Below, one piece after another: positions 43,890-53,568 of a DNA stretch of 64,000 nucleotides. The position numbers and the translations under genes are program-made. The notes under the pieces were generated by a model, which was given only the letters and a program-made list of their open reading frames with translations, was not told where the DNA came from and made no database searches. The stretch comes from Comamonas sp. B21-038. Its GTDB lineage: Bacteria > Pseudomonadota > Gammaproteobacteria > Burkholderiales > Burkholderiaceae_C. The first letter of the stretch is position 1; each line of letters opens with the position of its first letter. The stretch is from assembly GCF_022387135.1 (NCBI RefSeq), contig NZ_CP092462.1:4952001-5016000 (forward strand), written 5' to 3'.

Positions 43890-45041
43890 ATGCGATCTCT
43901 CTTCAACTCCCACACCGGCCGGGGGCTGGTCTGGGCCACCACGGCCGCCAGCCTGGTGCTGGCATTGTCTGGCTGCAGCGGCAGAAGCGATGCCGCTGCC
44001 CCGGAGGCACAATCTGACCGCGCCAAGGCCGCTGCCCTGGCACCCGGCCAGGTAAGGCTGCAGCCCGCATCGTTGAAGATGCTCGACATCGTCAGCCTGA
44101 GCCAGTCTGGCGCGGCGCAAACCGTGGCCATGCCCGCGCGCGTGGCCTTCCAGGACGACAAGGTGGCGGCTGTCGCCATTCCGGTCGAAGGGCGGGTGGT
44201 GACCGTCAACGTGCAGGTGGGGGACAAGGTGCAGCTTGGCGACACGCTGGCTACCCTGGTCAGCCCGGAGGCCTTGCGCATCCGCTACGAGGTGGAGGCT
44301 GCGCGCACCGCCAAGGAACTGGCGGTGGTGGAGGAGCAGCGCCAGCGCACCATGCTGGCCAAGGGCGTGGGCGTGGAGATGGAACTGCGTGCGGCGCAGT
44401 CCAAGCTGCGTGAAACCGCGCAGGAGCTGGCGCGCGCGCAGGGCGTGGCCGCCTTGCTGGGCAGCGGCAGCGGCGACAAGATCGTGCTGCGTGCGCCGCG
44501 TGCCGGCGTGATTGCGGAGCGCCATGCCGTGCCCGGTGCGGCAGCGGAGTCGGGCGCGGCGCTTTTTTTGGTGGGCGATCCGGGCGCCATGCGCATCGTG
44601 GCCGATGCCTTTGAGGGCGATCTGGCCGGCATCCATCTGGGCGCCGATGCAGTGGTGAAGGTGCAGCAACTGGCCGTGGCCACGCAGGGTACGGTGCGCA
44701 ACATTGGCGCGGTGCTCGACAAGGAATCGCGCCGCGCCACCGTGCTGATCGACCTGAAGGCGCAACCCGCTGGATTGCGCCCGGGCATGCAGGCTTCGGT
44801 GGAGATTCCGCTGGCCGCCACGCAGCAGATGCTGATTCCGGTGACTGCCGTGCTGATCAAGGATGGCGACCGCTCGTTGGTCTTTGTGCAGGCCGGGGAT
44901 GCCGTCTTTGAGGCGCGCACCGTGGTGCTGGGCCAGCCGCTGCGCGGCATGGTGCCGGTACAAAGCGGCCTCCAGGCCGGAGACCGCATTGTGGTCCGCG
45001 GCGGTTTGCTGCTGGACGGCGCCGCCAGCCAGATGCTGTAA
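43890..45041 (+). CDS. HME-RND periplasmic adaptor lipoprotein (CzcB/CusB-like)
   Basis: A 383-residue membrane-fusion protein bridging the RND pump and outer-membrane channel. Lipobox LSGC with Cys29; barrel-sandwich/lipoyl halves at VEGRVVTVNVQVGDKVQLGD and IVLRAPRAGVIAERHAVPG flank a coiled-coil hairpin (about 135-185). Beta-barrel and membrane-proximal domains follow. No His-rich N-terminal metal-binding extension of the CzcB/CusB kind is visible. First gene of a five-gene cluster (adaptor, pump, channel, regulator, kinase); AGGGG lies upstream of the ATG. Confidence 0.88.
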   Translation: MRSLFNSHTGRGLVWATTAASLVLALSGCSGRSDAAAPEAQSDRAKAAALAPGQVRLQPASLKMLDIVSLSQSGAAQTVAMPARVAFQDDKVAAVAIPVEGRVVTVNVQVGDKVQLGDTLATLVSPEALRIRYEVEAARTAKELAVVEEQRQRTMLAKGVGVEMELRAAQSKLRETAQELARAQGVAALLGSGSGDKIVLRAPRAGVIAERHAVPGAAAESGAALFLVGDPGAMRIVADAFEGDLAGIHLGADAVVKVQQLAVATQGTVRNIGAVLDKESRRATVLIDLKAQPAGLRPGMQASVEIPLAATQQMLIPVTAVLIKDGDRSLVFVQAGDAVFEARTVVLGQPLRGMVPVQSGLQAGDRIVVRGGLLLDGAASQML

Positions 45042-45055
45042 GCAGGACCACCACC

Positions 45056-48000
45056 GTGCTGCGTTCCTTGATTTCCTTCGTCGTACACCGCCGCATGCTG
45101 GCGCTGTGCGCCACCTTGCTGATTGCCATCTACGGCATCTATTCCTACCTGCACACCGCCATCGAGGCCTATCCGGATGTGACCAACGTCCAGGTGGGTG
45201 TGATTGCCCAAGCCCCCGGCCTTGCGCCCGAAGAGGTGGAGCGCCAGGTCACCCAGCCGCTGGAGCGCGAGCTCAACGGCACGCCGGGCCTGATGTCGCT
45301 GCGCTCGGAGAGCTACTTCGGCCTGTCGATGATCAACCTCGTGTTCGATGACAACGCCGACAGCTTCAAAGCCCGCGCCGAAGTGGCGCAGCGCCTGCCG
45401 CAGGCCGATCTGCCGCAAGGCGTGACGCCCCAGATGGCGCCCGACTACACGCCGCTGGGCAAGATCTACTACTACCGCCTGCAAAGCGACCGCCACACCT
45501 TGGCCCAGCTGCGCACCGAGCAGGAATGGCATGTCACCCGGGTGCTTAAGCAGATCCAGGGCGTGGCCGATATCGTCAGCATCGGCGGCTTCGTCAAGGA
45601 GTTCCATGTCGAGGTCGACCCGCAAAAGCTCTACAGCCTCGACATCTCGCTGGAAGAGGTGGGCGATGCGCTGGCCAAGTCCAACCGCAATGTCGGCGGC
45701 GGCCTGCTGCGCCGGGGCGAGCAATCGCTGATCGTGCGCGGCATCGGCCTGTTGGGCAAGCCCGAAGATATCCAGCGCGTGGTGGTCGCTATGCGCGGCG
45801 AGCAGGCGGTGACGATTGGTGATGTGGCGCGGGTGTTCCAGTCGCACACGCCGCGCCAGGGCTCGGTGGGCATGGATGAGCACGACGATGTGGTCGAAGG
45901 CATCGTGCTGCTCAAGCGGGGCGAGAACCCCTCGCTGGTGCTCGACCAGATCCACCTCAAGGTGGACCAGCTCAATGGCGGCGAACTGCCCGAAGGCATG
46001 AAGCTGGTGACGAGTTATGACCGATCCACGCTGGTGGGCCACACCCTGGACACCGTGCAGCACAACCTGCTGTTTGGCGCGGTGCTGATCGTCAGCGTGC
46101 TGTGGCTGGTGCTGCGCAGCCTGCGCGGCTCCATCATCGTGGCCACGGTGATTCCGCTGTCGCTGCTGGTCGCCTTCATCGGGCTGCACTGGCTGGGCAT
46201 GCCTGCCAACCTCATCTCGATGGGGGCCATCGACTTCGGCATCATGGTCGATGGCGCGGTGGTGCTGGCCGAGAACATCATCCGCAACGCCCGCCAGCGC
46301 AAGCCGCAAACCCAGGCCGACATGCGTCACATCATCATCGATTCAGCCGTGGCGGTGGCTAAGCCCACTCTGTTTGCGATGGCGATCGTGATTGCGGCGC
46401 TGATCCCGGTGTTCTCGCTGCAGAGCATCGAAGGCCGCATCTTCCGCCCGCTGGCGATGACCTATACCTTCGCGCTGCTGGGGGCGCTGGTGTTTGCGAT
46501 GGGCCTGGTGCCTGCGCTCTGCGCCCTGCTGCTCAAGCCCAGGCATGTGATGGTGGAGGAGCCCAGGCTGTTCGAGCAGGCGCAGCACGGCTATGAGCGC
46601 TGGGTGGGCCAGGTGCTGCAGTCGGCGCGTGCGCGCTGGCTGGTGGCGCTGGTGGCCGTGGTGGTCCTGGCCGTGGCCGGATACTCGGGGCGCTGGCTGG
46701 GCACGGAGTTTCTGCCGGAGCTCGACGAGGGCGATGCCTATGTGCTGGTGGAAATGCCGGCATCCATATCGCTGGAAAAGGGCCAGGAAGTGCTGCGCGA
46801 TGTGCGCATGCGCCTGGGCCAGTACCCGGAGGTGGTCTCGGTCATCTCGGAGCAGGGGCGTCCCGAATCGGGCACCGACAACGAAACCCTGAACCTGGCC
46901 AAGGTGCTGGTGCGCCTCAAACCCCATGGGCAATGGACCCCGGGCCTGACCAAGCCGCAGCTGATCGAGCAGATGCGCGAGAGCCTGCGCGAGATACCTG
47001 GCGTGGCCTTCAACTTTGCCCAGCCGATCCGCGACAGCGTCGAGGAGTCGAGCTCGGGTGCGCGTGGCCAGGTGGTGCTCAAGGTCTTCGGGCCGGAAAT
47101 TCCGCAACTGCGCGCGCTGCTGCAAAAGACCCTGGAGGTGGTGCAGCCGATTGCCGGTGTGGTCGACCTGGGCCTGTACCGCGATGCGCCGGCGCCGCAG
47201 GTCCATGTCACCTTCAACCGCGATGCGCTGGCGCGCCATGGCATCGATATGGATACCGCGCAAAAGACGCTGGAGATGGCCTTGGCCGGCGATATCGTCA
47301 CCACGCTCTGGGAAGGGCAGTACCCGGTGCCCGTGCGTGTGCGCCTGCCTTATGTGAACCGCATGGACGAGGCCCGTATCCGCGACATCGCCATTCCCAC
47401 ACCCAAGGGCCAGTCGTTCCCGTTGCATGCGCTGGCGGACGTGCAGGTGGCCATCGGCAACTCCTCCATCTTCCGCGAAGGCAATGCACGCTACATGGCA
47501 CTGAAGTTCAACGTGGAAGGGCGGGACATCGGCTCGGTGGTGAAGGACACGCTGGCGGCGTTCTCCCAGAACGTGAAGATGCCCGAAGGCTACACCGCCG
47601 TCTGGGGCGGCGAATGGGAAAACCAGCAGCGCGCTGCCGCGCGCCTGAAGGTGGTGGTGCCGCTGTCGCTGCTGATCGTGTATGCGCTGCTGTTCGGTGC
47701 ACTGGGGCGGGCGCGCAGCGCGGGCGTGATCATGCTCTGCGCGCCGTTTGCGATGGTGGGCGGCGTCGTGGCCTTGCATGTGACGCATATCGAGCTGTCG
47801 ATCAGTGCGGCCATCGGCTTTATTGCGCTGCTGGGCCAGGTGGCCTTGGTGGGCTTGCTGGTGCTGTCCAGTGTGGAGGAGCGCCGCCGCGCTGGTGTGG
47901 CACTGTTGCCCGCGTTGGTGGAGGGTGCGGCCGAGCGCATGCGTTCGGTCATTCTGGTGGCTCTGCTGGCGCTGCTGGGCCTGCTGCCCATGGCCATGTC

Positions 48001-48166
48001 TACCGGTGTGGGCAGTGAAACCCAACGCCCTTTTGCGTCGGTGATTGTGGGCGGCATGATGGTGCTGCCGCTGATCGCCCTGGTGCTGCTGCCGGTGCTG
48101 TACGCCGCGCTGGGCCCCAAAACCATGATGACCCAGGAAGAAGAAGATGAGCGTTCGGCCCTCTAA
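45056..48166 (+). CDS. Heavy-metal efflux RND pump (CzcA-type)
   Basis: A 1036-residue proton-driven inner-membrane pump of the HME-RND class with about twelve helices and two large periplasmic loops. The TM4 signature is DFGIMVDGAVVLAEN with D393, D399 and E406. This is the DFGxxxDGAVV...EN pattern of divalent-cation pumps (CzcA-like: Co, Zn, Cd, Ni) and not the CusA-type pattern for Cu(I)/Ag(I). The methionine triad of CusA is not obvious to me. Starts at a GTG with AGGA upstream, 14 bp after the adaptor gene, and overlaps the channel gene by 20 bp. Confidence 0.9.
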   Translation: MLRSLISFVVHRRMLALCATLLIAIYGIYSYLHTAIEAYPDVTNVQVGVIAQAPGLAPEEVERQVTQPLERELNGTPGLMSLRSESYFGLSMINLVFDDNADSFKARAEVAQRLPQADLPQGVTPQMAPDYTPLGKIYYYRLQSDRHTLAQLRTEQEWHVTRVLKQIQGVADIVSIGGFVKEFHVEVDPQKLYSLDISLEEVGDALAKSNRNVGGGLLRRGEQSLIVRGIGLLGKPEDIQRVVVAMRGEQAVTIGDVARVFQSHTPRQGSVGMDEHDDVVEGIVLLKRGENPSLVLDQIHLKVDQLNGGELPEGMKLVTSYDRSTLVGHTLDTVQHNLLFGAVLIVSVLWLVLRSLRGSIIVATVIPLSLLVAFIGLHWLGMPANLISMGAIDFGIMVDGAVVLAENIIRNARQRKPQTQADMRHIIIDSAVAVAKPTLFAMAIVIAALIPVFSLQSIEGRIFRPLAMTYTFALLGALVFAMGLVPALCALLLKPRHVMVEEPRLFEQAQHGYERWVGQVLQSARARWLVALVAVVVLAVAGYSGRWLGTEFLPELDEGDAYVLVEMPASISLEKGQEVLRDVRMRLGQYPEVVSVISEQGRPESGTDNETLNLAKVLVRLKPHGQWTPGLTKPQLIEQMRESLREIPGVAFNFAQPIRDSVEESSSGARGQVVLKVFGPEIPQLRALLQKTLEVVQPIAGVVDLGLYRDAPAPQVHVTFNRDALARHGIDMDTAQKTLEMALAGDIVTTLWEGQYPVPVRVRLPYVNRMDEARIRDIAIPTPKGQSFPLHALADVQVAIGNSSIFREGNARYMALKFNVEGRDIGSVVKDTLAAFSQNVKMPEGYTAVWGGEWENQQRAAARLKVVVPLSLLIVYALLFGALGRARSAGVIMLCAPFAMVGGVVALHVTHIELSISAAIGFIALLGQVALVGLLVLSSVEERRRAGVALLPALVEGAAERMRSVILVALLALLGLLPMAMSTGVGSETQRPFASVIVGGMMVLPLIALVLLPVLYAALGPKTMMTQEEEDERSAL

Positions 48167-49433
48167 ACCCCTGCCACGAGCCCTGTGCCTGGCGCTGCTG
48201 CTGGCCCTGTCCGGCGGCATGGCCACTGCCCAGCTGCCCACCGTTGCCGATGGACAGCCGACCCCGGTGGGGGTGCAGGCTGCGCCCGCCTCGGTCAGCC
48301 TGAACGAGTACCTGCAACTGCTAGCGCGCAACAGCGCGCGCATCAAGGCCGAGCGCACGCGCATGGCCGCAGCCCGGGCCGACACCACGACGGCGGGCAC
48401 CTGGCCCAACCCCACCGTATCGGCCAGCCGGCAGCGGCAGGAAAAGGACCTGGGCATCCAGCAACCGCTGCCGATTTTTGGCCAGTTGAGCCAGCGCGTG
48501 AAAACCGCACGCCAGGCCGAGGATGTGGCCGCAGCGCAGTTGGAGGCCAGCGTGCAGGATGCGCTCAGCGAGGGCGCCACGGCCTTCAACGAGGTACTGG
48601 TGGCGCAGCGGCGGCTGGCGCTGTGGCAGGCCGCCCGCGATGATCTGATGGGCGCGGCCCGGATCGTCAAGGGCCAGATCGAGGCAGGCGCGCGCAGCCA
48701 GTACGACGGCGCCCGCATTGTGCTGCAGGTCGCGCAGATGGATGTGCAGATCCGCAAGGCAGAGGCCGCGCTGAAAGATGCGGCCAGCAAGATGGCCGCA
48801 CTGGCCTCGCTGCCACGCTGGGAGCCGGTGGCCATAGGCTCGCTCAAGCCAATGGACCTGGCGGCCTATGCCAGCAGTGAAGCACTGTGGGAACAGGCAC
48901 GCAGCCGCCTGCCGGCATTGAAGGCCGCGGCGGCCGACCTGGAGCAGTCGCGCCAGCAGATTGCGCTGCAGCAGCGCGAAGCCATTCCCACGCCTTCGCT
49001 GAGCTACACCCGCGTCAACCACCGGCAGGATGGCCGCTATGGCATCGTTGGCGTGTCGGTGGATATTCCGCTGTTTGACCGCAAGCAGGGCGCGATTGAC
49101 AAGGCCCGTGCGGACGAGATGCAGGCGCAGTACAAGCAGGAGGCCGCCGAGGTCGCAGCGCAGGCAGAACTGTGGCGCAGCCTGCAGCAGCTGCGCATGG
49201 CCAACGATGCGCTGGCGGCCTTCGAGTCGGATGCGCTGTCGCAGCTCGATCAGCTGCGGCGCATGGCCCAGGATTCCTACCAGCTGGGCAAGAGCAATGT
49301 GCTGGAACTTATCGACGTGCTGGATACCTTGCGCGAGCGCCGCATGGACCACCTCGATCTGGTCAAGGACATGCTGGATGCCCAGTGGCGGCTGCGGGTG
49401 GCGAGCGGCAACATGCCGCAGGTGCAGCCCTGA
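48147..49433 (+). CDS. TolC/CzcC-type outer-membrane efflux channel
   Basis: A 428-residue outer-membrane factor with a signal peptide (about 1-28) and long alpha-helical repeats: two OEP domains beginning near 50 (LNEYLQLLARNSARIKAER) and 235. The helices are rich in Ala/Gln/Glu heptads, with the YQLGKSNVLELIDV segment near the C-terminus. No N-terminal lipobox, so it is probably not lipidated. It begins inside the end of the pump gene with a GA-rich ribosome site. It completes the tripartite metal export pathway from periplasm or cytoplasm to the outside. Confidence 0.88.
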   Translation: MSVRPSKPLPRALCLALLLALSGGMATAQLPTVADGQPTPVGVQAAPASVSLNEYLQLLARNSARIKAERTRMAAARADTTTAGTWPNPTVSASRQRQEKDLGIQQPLPIFGQLSQRVKTARQAEDVAAAQLEASVQDALSEGATAFNEVLVAQRRLALWQAARDDLMGAARIVKGQIEAGARSQYDGARIVLQVAQMDVQIRKAEAALKDAASKMAALASLPRWEPVAIGSLKPMDLAAYASSEALWEQARSRLPALKAAAADLEQSRQQIALQQREAIPTPSLSYTRVNHRQDGRYGIVGVSVDIPLFDRKQGAIDKARADEMQAQYKQEAAEVAAQAELWRSLQQLRMANDALAAFESDALSQLDQLRRMAQDSYQLGKSNVLELIDVLDTLRERRMDHLDLVKDMLDAQWRLRVASGNMPQVQP

Positions 49434-49496
49434 GCCCGTCTGTTGCATCGCAGGCGCTGTGGGTGCACATGCATCGCTGGGGCCTGCTGTCACAGG

Positions 49497-49502
49497 TATA
49501 GT
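49497..49502 (+). promoter_or_regulatory. -10-like box before the metal-response regulator gene
   Basis: TATAGT ends seven bases before the ATG at 49510, so a transcript from it would begin at or next to the start codon. This would let regulator and kinase be expressed apart from the efflux operon. Confidence 0.35.
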
Positions 49503-49509
49503 TTCAGCC

Positions 49510-50241
49510 ATGGGAGTCGCCTGCAGCTTGTCCAACCACCGTTATCTGATCATTGAAGATGACCCGCTGAATGCGGGCTTCATGGCGGACGGCCTGCGCC
49601 AGCAAGGTGCGCAGGTCAGCGTCTGCCATGACGGCCTGCGTGGGCTGGCGCTGGCCGTGGGGCAGGACTGGGATGCGATCGTGCTGGACCGCATGCTGCC
49701 CGACGACTTTGACGGCCTCAAGATCGTGCAGGCCTTGCGGGCCATGGGCAAGCACACGCCGGTGCTCGTGCTCAGCGCGCTGTCCTCTATCGACGAGCGG
49801 GTGCGGGGCCTGAAGGCTGGCGGGGACGATTACCTGTCCAAGCCGTTTGCGTTTTCCGAACTGGTGGCGCGCATCGAGGCGTTGACGCGCCGCTTGCAAA
49901 CGGTCGACAAGCCGCGTGAGATGCTCGTGGCAGATTTGCGCATCAACCTGATGACGCGCAATGCCGAGCGTGGCGGCCAGGCCTTGCAGCTGCAGCCGCG
50001 CGAGTTTAGGCTGCTGGCCTATCTGATGCAGCATGCCGGGCAGATTGTCACGCGCACCATGCTGCTTGAATCGGTGTGGGACTTCCATTTTGACCCGCAG
50101 ACCAATGTGATCGACGTGCATATCAGCCGCCTGCGCGCGAAGGTGGACAAGGGGCATGCGCTTGCGCTGATCCATACCGTGCGGGGGGTGGGCTACTGCC
50201 TGACCACCGACCCGCATGACCTGCTGGCGCAGGGACTGTAA
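49510..50241 (+). CDS. OmpR-family response regulator of the metal efflux cluster
   Basis: A 243-residue regulator. Receiver: E16/D17/D18 pocket, phosphoacceptor D60 in VLDRMLP, and the Lys in YLSKPFAF. C-terminal winged helix (about 140-235) with LQPREFRLLAYLMQHAG, VIDVHISRLRAKVD and the VRGVGYCL wing. The start ATG puts LIIEDDP at the expected distance; upstream in-frame reading lies within the channel gene and is rejected. The TAA overlaps the kinase ATG (TAATG). Likely binds the GGTAATGC tandem repeat in front of the adaptor gene. Metal specificity is inferred from linkage only. Confidence 0.9.
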   Translation: MGVACSLSNHRYLIIEDDPLNAGFMADGLRQQGAQVSVCHDGLRGLALAVGQDWDAIVLDRMLPDDFDGLKIVQALRAMGKHTPVLVLSALSSIDERVRGLKAGGDDYLSKPFAFSELVARIEALTRRLQTVDKPREMLVADLRINLMTRNAERGGQALQLQPREFRLLAYLMQHAGQIVTRTMLLESVWDFHFDPQTNVIDVHISRLRAKVDKGHALALIHTVRGVGYCLTTDPHDLLAQGL

Positions 50242-51671
50242 TGGCGCGGGTGCTGCCCTGGCGGTCGCTGGCTTTTCGCCTGGCGCTGAGCTATGGCTGC
50301 ATGCTGGTGTTCACCGTGGCGGTCGTGCTGGCGGTGTTCTACCTGCAGATCGTGGGCGTGCTGCGCAACCGGCTGGACCAGTACGCCACCACGCAGCTCA
50401 AGCGGCTGCAGGACTATGCGGCAATGCACGGCGTCAGTGCACTGCATGAGCAGATCGATCACCTGATGCGCGATGGCATCAACACCGATACCGAAATCAT
50501 TCTGCTGCTGACCCCCGAGGGCCACACCATCATTGGCAACGCCGACATCGTGCCCGCGCGCCGGCTGACGCAGCTGGGCATGCGCGAACTCACGGTGCAG
50601 CGCATGGGGCGCAACGTGGTCGGGCGCGTGCAGGCGGTGTTGCTGCCCGATGGCAACTACCTGGTGGTGGGCAGCGACATGCGGACCCAGGTCAGCATCG
50701 AGGACCTGTTTGCGCGGGCCAGCAGCCTGGTGGTGCTGGTGGCGCTGCTGATGGCGGTGGTCGGGGCGATCAGCTTTCGCCGCCTGGTCGATGCGCGCGC
50801 GTTGGGCATCCGCAGCACCATGGCGCGGGTGGCCGCCGGTGATCTGGCGCAACGCATTCCGGTGCAAAGTCAGGAGAAAGACGAATTTGCGCTGCTGAGC
50901 CGCGACATCAACAGCATGCTGGAGCGCTTGCAGCAGGTGATGGATGGCGTGCGCCATGTCTCCAACACCATTGCCCACAACCTGCGCACGCCAATGACGC
51001 GCATTCTGCTGCGCCTGCGCGCGGCCGAGCAGGCCCCGGAGGCCGACCAGCGCGCCACCCTGCGCCTGGTCGCCGAGGAGGTGGCGGAGCTGGGCGTCGT
51101 GTTTGACAAGTTGCTGGCGATTGCGGAAGTCGAAAGTGGCGCGCTGCGCCAGGCTTTTGCTGCCGTCGATGTGGCGGCGCTGCTGCTGGAGCTGCATGAG
51201 CTGTATGAGCCGGTGGTGCAGGAGGAGGGTGGCAGCATGGCACTGCAGTTACCCGGGGACCCGTCCGATGGCCTGCACGGCCCCTGTGTGGCGCTGGGAG
51301 ACACCAACCTGTTGGCCAGTGCGCTGGCCAATGTGGTGGAGAACGCGATCAAATACGGCGCGCGTGACGGAGTCGGGCCCCGCATCGTGCTGCAGGCCCG
51401 CTGCCTGGCGGCGGCGGGCGATGCGGCTGCTTGCGTGGAAATCCTGGTACAGGATGATGGCCTGGGTGTGGCGGAGGCCGATCTTGCCCAGCTGTCCCAG
51501 CGCTTTTTCCGCGCCCAGCAGCAGCAGCCGGGCACCGGGCTGGGGCTGGCGTCGGTGCAGGCGGTGGTGCGCCTGCACGGCGGGCAATTGCAGTTTCGCA
51601 ATACCGAGCCCGGTTTTGCGGTGCAGATTCTGTTGCCGGTCGCCTTGCCGCCTACACACAGCGCCTTGTGA
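50241..51671 (+). CDS. Sensor histidine kinase of the metal efflux cluster
   Basis: A 476-residue inner-membrane kinase. TM1 (about 12-36), a periplasmic sensor of about 120 residues, TM2 (about 160-180), and HAMP (about 180-232). HisKA has H246 in TIAHNLRTPM, and the HATPase domain has VVENAIKYG, QDDGLGV and GTGLGLASV. It is translationally coupled to the regulator. The periplasmic part has few His or Met residues, so the metal-binding mode is not apparent. Probably detects periplasmic metal ions, by analogy with CzcS/CusS. Confidence 0.9.
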   Translation: MARVLPWRSLAFRLALSYGCMLVFTVAVVLAVFYLQIVGVLRNRLDQYATTQLKRLQDYAAMHGVSALHEQIDHLMRDGINTDTEIILLLTPEGHTIIGNADIVPARRLTQLGMRELTVQRMGRNVVGRVQAVLLPDGNYLVVGSDMRTQVSIEDLFARASSLVVLVALLMAVVGAISFRRLVDARALGIRSTMARVAAGDLAQRIPVQSQEKDEFALLSRDINSMLERLQQVMDGVRHVSNTIAHNLRTPMTRILLRLRAAEQAPEADQRATLRLVAEEVAELGVVFDKLLAIAEVESGALRQAFAAVDVAALLLELHELYEPVVQEEGGSMALQLPGDPSDGLHGPCVALGDTNLLASALANVVENAIKYGARDGVGPRIVLQARCLAAAGDAAACVEILVQDDGLGVAEADLAQLSQRFFRAQQQQPGTGLGLASVQAVVRLHGGQLQFRNTEPGFAVQILLPVALPPTHSAL

Positions 51672-51699
51672 GGCGCCGCGCAGCGTGCACAATGCGGGC

Positions 51700-52392
51700 A
51701 TGCAACTGACATCTGAAGCGCTCCATGACCACCAGGTGGCTGCCGGCTGGCAAGCCACGGTGGACCAATTCTTTGACAGCCCCAAGGGCCAGCAGCTGTC
51801 GCAGTACCTGCAGCAGCGCCTGGACGCCGGGGCGGTGATCTTCCCGCCCGAGCCTTTGCGCGCCTTGCGCCTGACCCCGCCCGAGAGCGTGCGCGTGGTC
51901 ATCCTCGGGCAAGACCCTTACCACGGGCGCGGGCAGGCCGAGGGCCTGGCTTTTTCCGTCGCCCCGGGGGTGCGCCTGCCTCCGTCGCTGCAGAACATCT
52001 TCAAGGAGATGCAGCGCGACCTGGGCGTGCCGTTCCCGCCTTTCCCCGATCCAGGTGGCAGCCTGGTCAAATGGGCCACGCATGGCGTATTGCTGCTCAA
52101 CACCTGCCTGACGGTGGAAGAGGGCCAGGCCGCCAGCCACAGCGGCAAGGGCTGGGAGCTGCTCACCGATGCGATCATCCGCCAGGTGGCCGAGGGGGAC
52201 AAGCCGGTGGTCTTCATGCTCTGGGGCAGCCATGCGCAAAGCAAGCGTGCGCTGATCCCGCAGGACCGGGGCCATCTGGTGCTGACCAGCAACCACCCCT
52301 CGCCGTTGTCAGCGCTGCGCCCGCCGGTGCCGTTCATCGGCAATGGGCATTTCAGCCAGGCGCAGGCGTTCCGCAAGCAGCTGGGTCTGTAA
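51700..52392 (+). CDS. ung: Uracil-DNA glycosylase (family 1)
   Basis: A 230-residue base-excision repair enzyme removing uracil from DNA. The catalytic water-activating motif GQDPYHG has D72. Further conserved segments are GVLLLNTCLTVEEG, FMLWGSHAQSK and the leucine-loop motif SNHPSPLSA. The ATG at 51700 follows CACAAT by six bases, a -10-like arrangement seen elsewhere in the window. An in-frame extension upstream overlaps the kinase gene and is rejected. Convergent with the LysR gene, with only eight bases between the stops. Confidence 0.96.
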   Translation: MQLTSEALHDHQVAAGWQATVDQFFDSPKGQQLSQYLQQRLDAGAVIFPPEPLRALRLTPPESVRVVILGQDPYHGRGQAEGLAFSVAPGVRLPPSLQNIFKEMQRDLGVPFPPFPDPGGSLVKWATHGVLLLNTCLTVEEGQAASHSGKGWELLTDAIIRQVAEGDKPVVFMLWGSHAQSKRALIPQDRGHLVLTSNHPSPLSALRPPVPFIGNGHFSQAQAFRKQLGL

Positions 52393-52400
52393 GACAGCGC

Positions 52401-53330
52401 TCAGCACGGGCCCGGCATCGCCTGCAGCTCCTGCACCAGCAGCGCCAAAAATGCCTGGGCCGCGGCAGGCAACTGGCGGCCCGCCAGGGTTTGCACCTCG
52501 ATATCGCGCAGGTCCAGGCCGGCATCGGTCAGGGGGCGCGCGACCAGGCTGCCCGCTGCCAGCATATGGCGCACCCCCACTTCGCTGGAGACGGTGACGC
52601 CGCCGCCATGCACCACAAAATGGAGCAAGGTCTTGGCATGGTTGGTGGTCAGCACCGGGTCCAGCTGCAGCCCCTGGCGGCTGCAGGCCAGGTCGATCAT
52701 CTGGCGGATCGCCGTCTCGGCTGGCGGTAGGGCCAGCGGATACCGGGCCAGCTCGGCCAACGTGAGCGATGCCTGGCGCGCCAGCACATGCCCGGGCGGC
52801 AACACGGCCAGCACCGGTGCGCTTTGGCGGTGCACCACGGCAATGTTCTTGAGCGGGGACATGCTGAAACGCAGGCCAATATCGGCCTCTCCGGCCAGCA
52901 GCTTGGCCGAGACCTGCAAGGTCGGCACCATGCTCACCTCAAAGCGCAGGCCCGGGTGCCGGCGCTGGAAGGCCACACAGGCCTGGGGGAGCAGCTCATT
53001 GGCAAAGGCATCCGAGGTGGCGATGCGCACCAGGCCGGCGCGCAGGCTGTCGAGCGCATGGATGGCATCGACGGCCTGCTCGGCATCGAGGCTGATGCGG
53101 CGCGCCAGCTCGGCCAGGATCTGCCCGGCCGCCGTGGGCTGCATGCCCCGCGCATGGCGCTCGAACAGTGCCGTGCCCAGCTGGGCCTCCAGCCCGCTGA
53201 TCTGGCGGCTGACGGCCGAGCTGGCCACATGCAGGCGCTGCGATGCGGCGCTGACCGAGCCGCACTGCACCACCTCATGGAAGTAGCGCAGCGCGGTGTC
53301 CTGCAGATGCGTGGGAGGGCGGTGGGGCAT
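52401..53330 (-). CDS. LysR-type transcriptional regulator
   Basis: A 309-residue LTTR. Winged helix-turn-helix at about 15-70 (FHEVVQCGSVSAASQRLHVASSAVSRQISGLE, cited in part), then a linker helix and a two-lobed periplasmic-binding-type effector domain (about 95-295). Start at 53330 places the HTH correctly; the longer in-frame reading covers the divergent promoter region. It is transcribed divergently from a Bug protein and gamma-glutamyltransferase, and a T-N11-A palindrome with a second imperfect copy 22 bp away lies in the shared region. It is therefore the likely activator of that pair. Its effector is unknown. Confidence 0.9.
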   Translation of the reverse strand: MPHRPPTHLQDTALRYFHEVVQCGSVSAASQRLHVASSAVSRQISGLEAQLGTALFERHARGMQPTAAGQILAELARRISLDAEQAVDAIHALDSLRAGLVRIATSDAFANELLPQACVAFQRRHPGLRFEVSMVPTLQVSAKLLAGEADIGLRFSMSPLKNIAVVHRQSAPVLAVLPPGHVLARQASLTLAELARYPLALPPAETAIRQMIDLACSRQGLQLDPVLTTNHAKTLLHFVVHGGGVTVSSEVGVRHMLAAGSLVARPLTDAGLDLRDIEVQTLAGRQLPAAAQAFLALLVQELQAMPGPC

Positions 53331-53369
53331 GGTGGTATTGCGCAAAAGAATCGCATAAGCATAAACCCA

Positions 53370-53405
53370 TTGCCGTATCGGCAAACCTACCTTGCCAAAT
53401 CGGTG
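53370..53405. promoter_or_regulatory. LysR-type tandem binding sites
   Basis: TTGCCG-TAT-CGGCAA (53370-53384) is a perfect dyad containing T-N11-A. An imperfect second site, TTGCCAAATCGG at 53392-53403, is centred 22 bases away, two helical turns. This matches the recognition-site plus activation-site layout of LysR regulators. Confidence 0.65.
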
Positions 53406-53568
53406 GTGGCGCCTGCTGTCACAGGCTTTTAATATGCAAGGCTTCACGCAGGCGCCTTTGCCCCCGCGCGCATGGCACACCCGCTGTGGGCGCACAAGAA
53501 CCGGTTTGTTCTGGCCCGCGCCACAAGCGCAGAGTGCTTCGCAGATGTTATGCAACTCGCTCACCACC

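Noticed and set aside
46343..48847. Long minus-strand open frames across the RND pump and channel genes (also 44285-46330)
   Set aside because: Antisense shadows of the clearly coding plus-strand efflux genes; low-complexity His/Arg/Gln composition.
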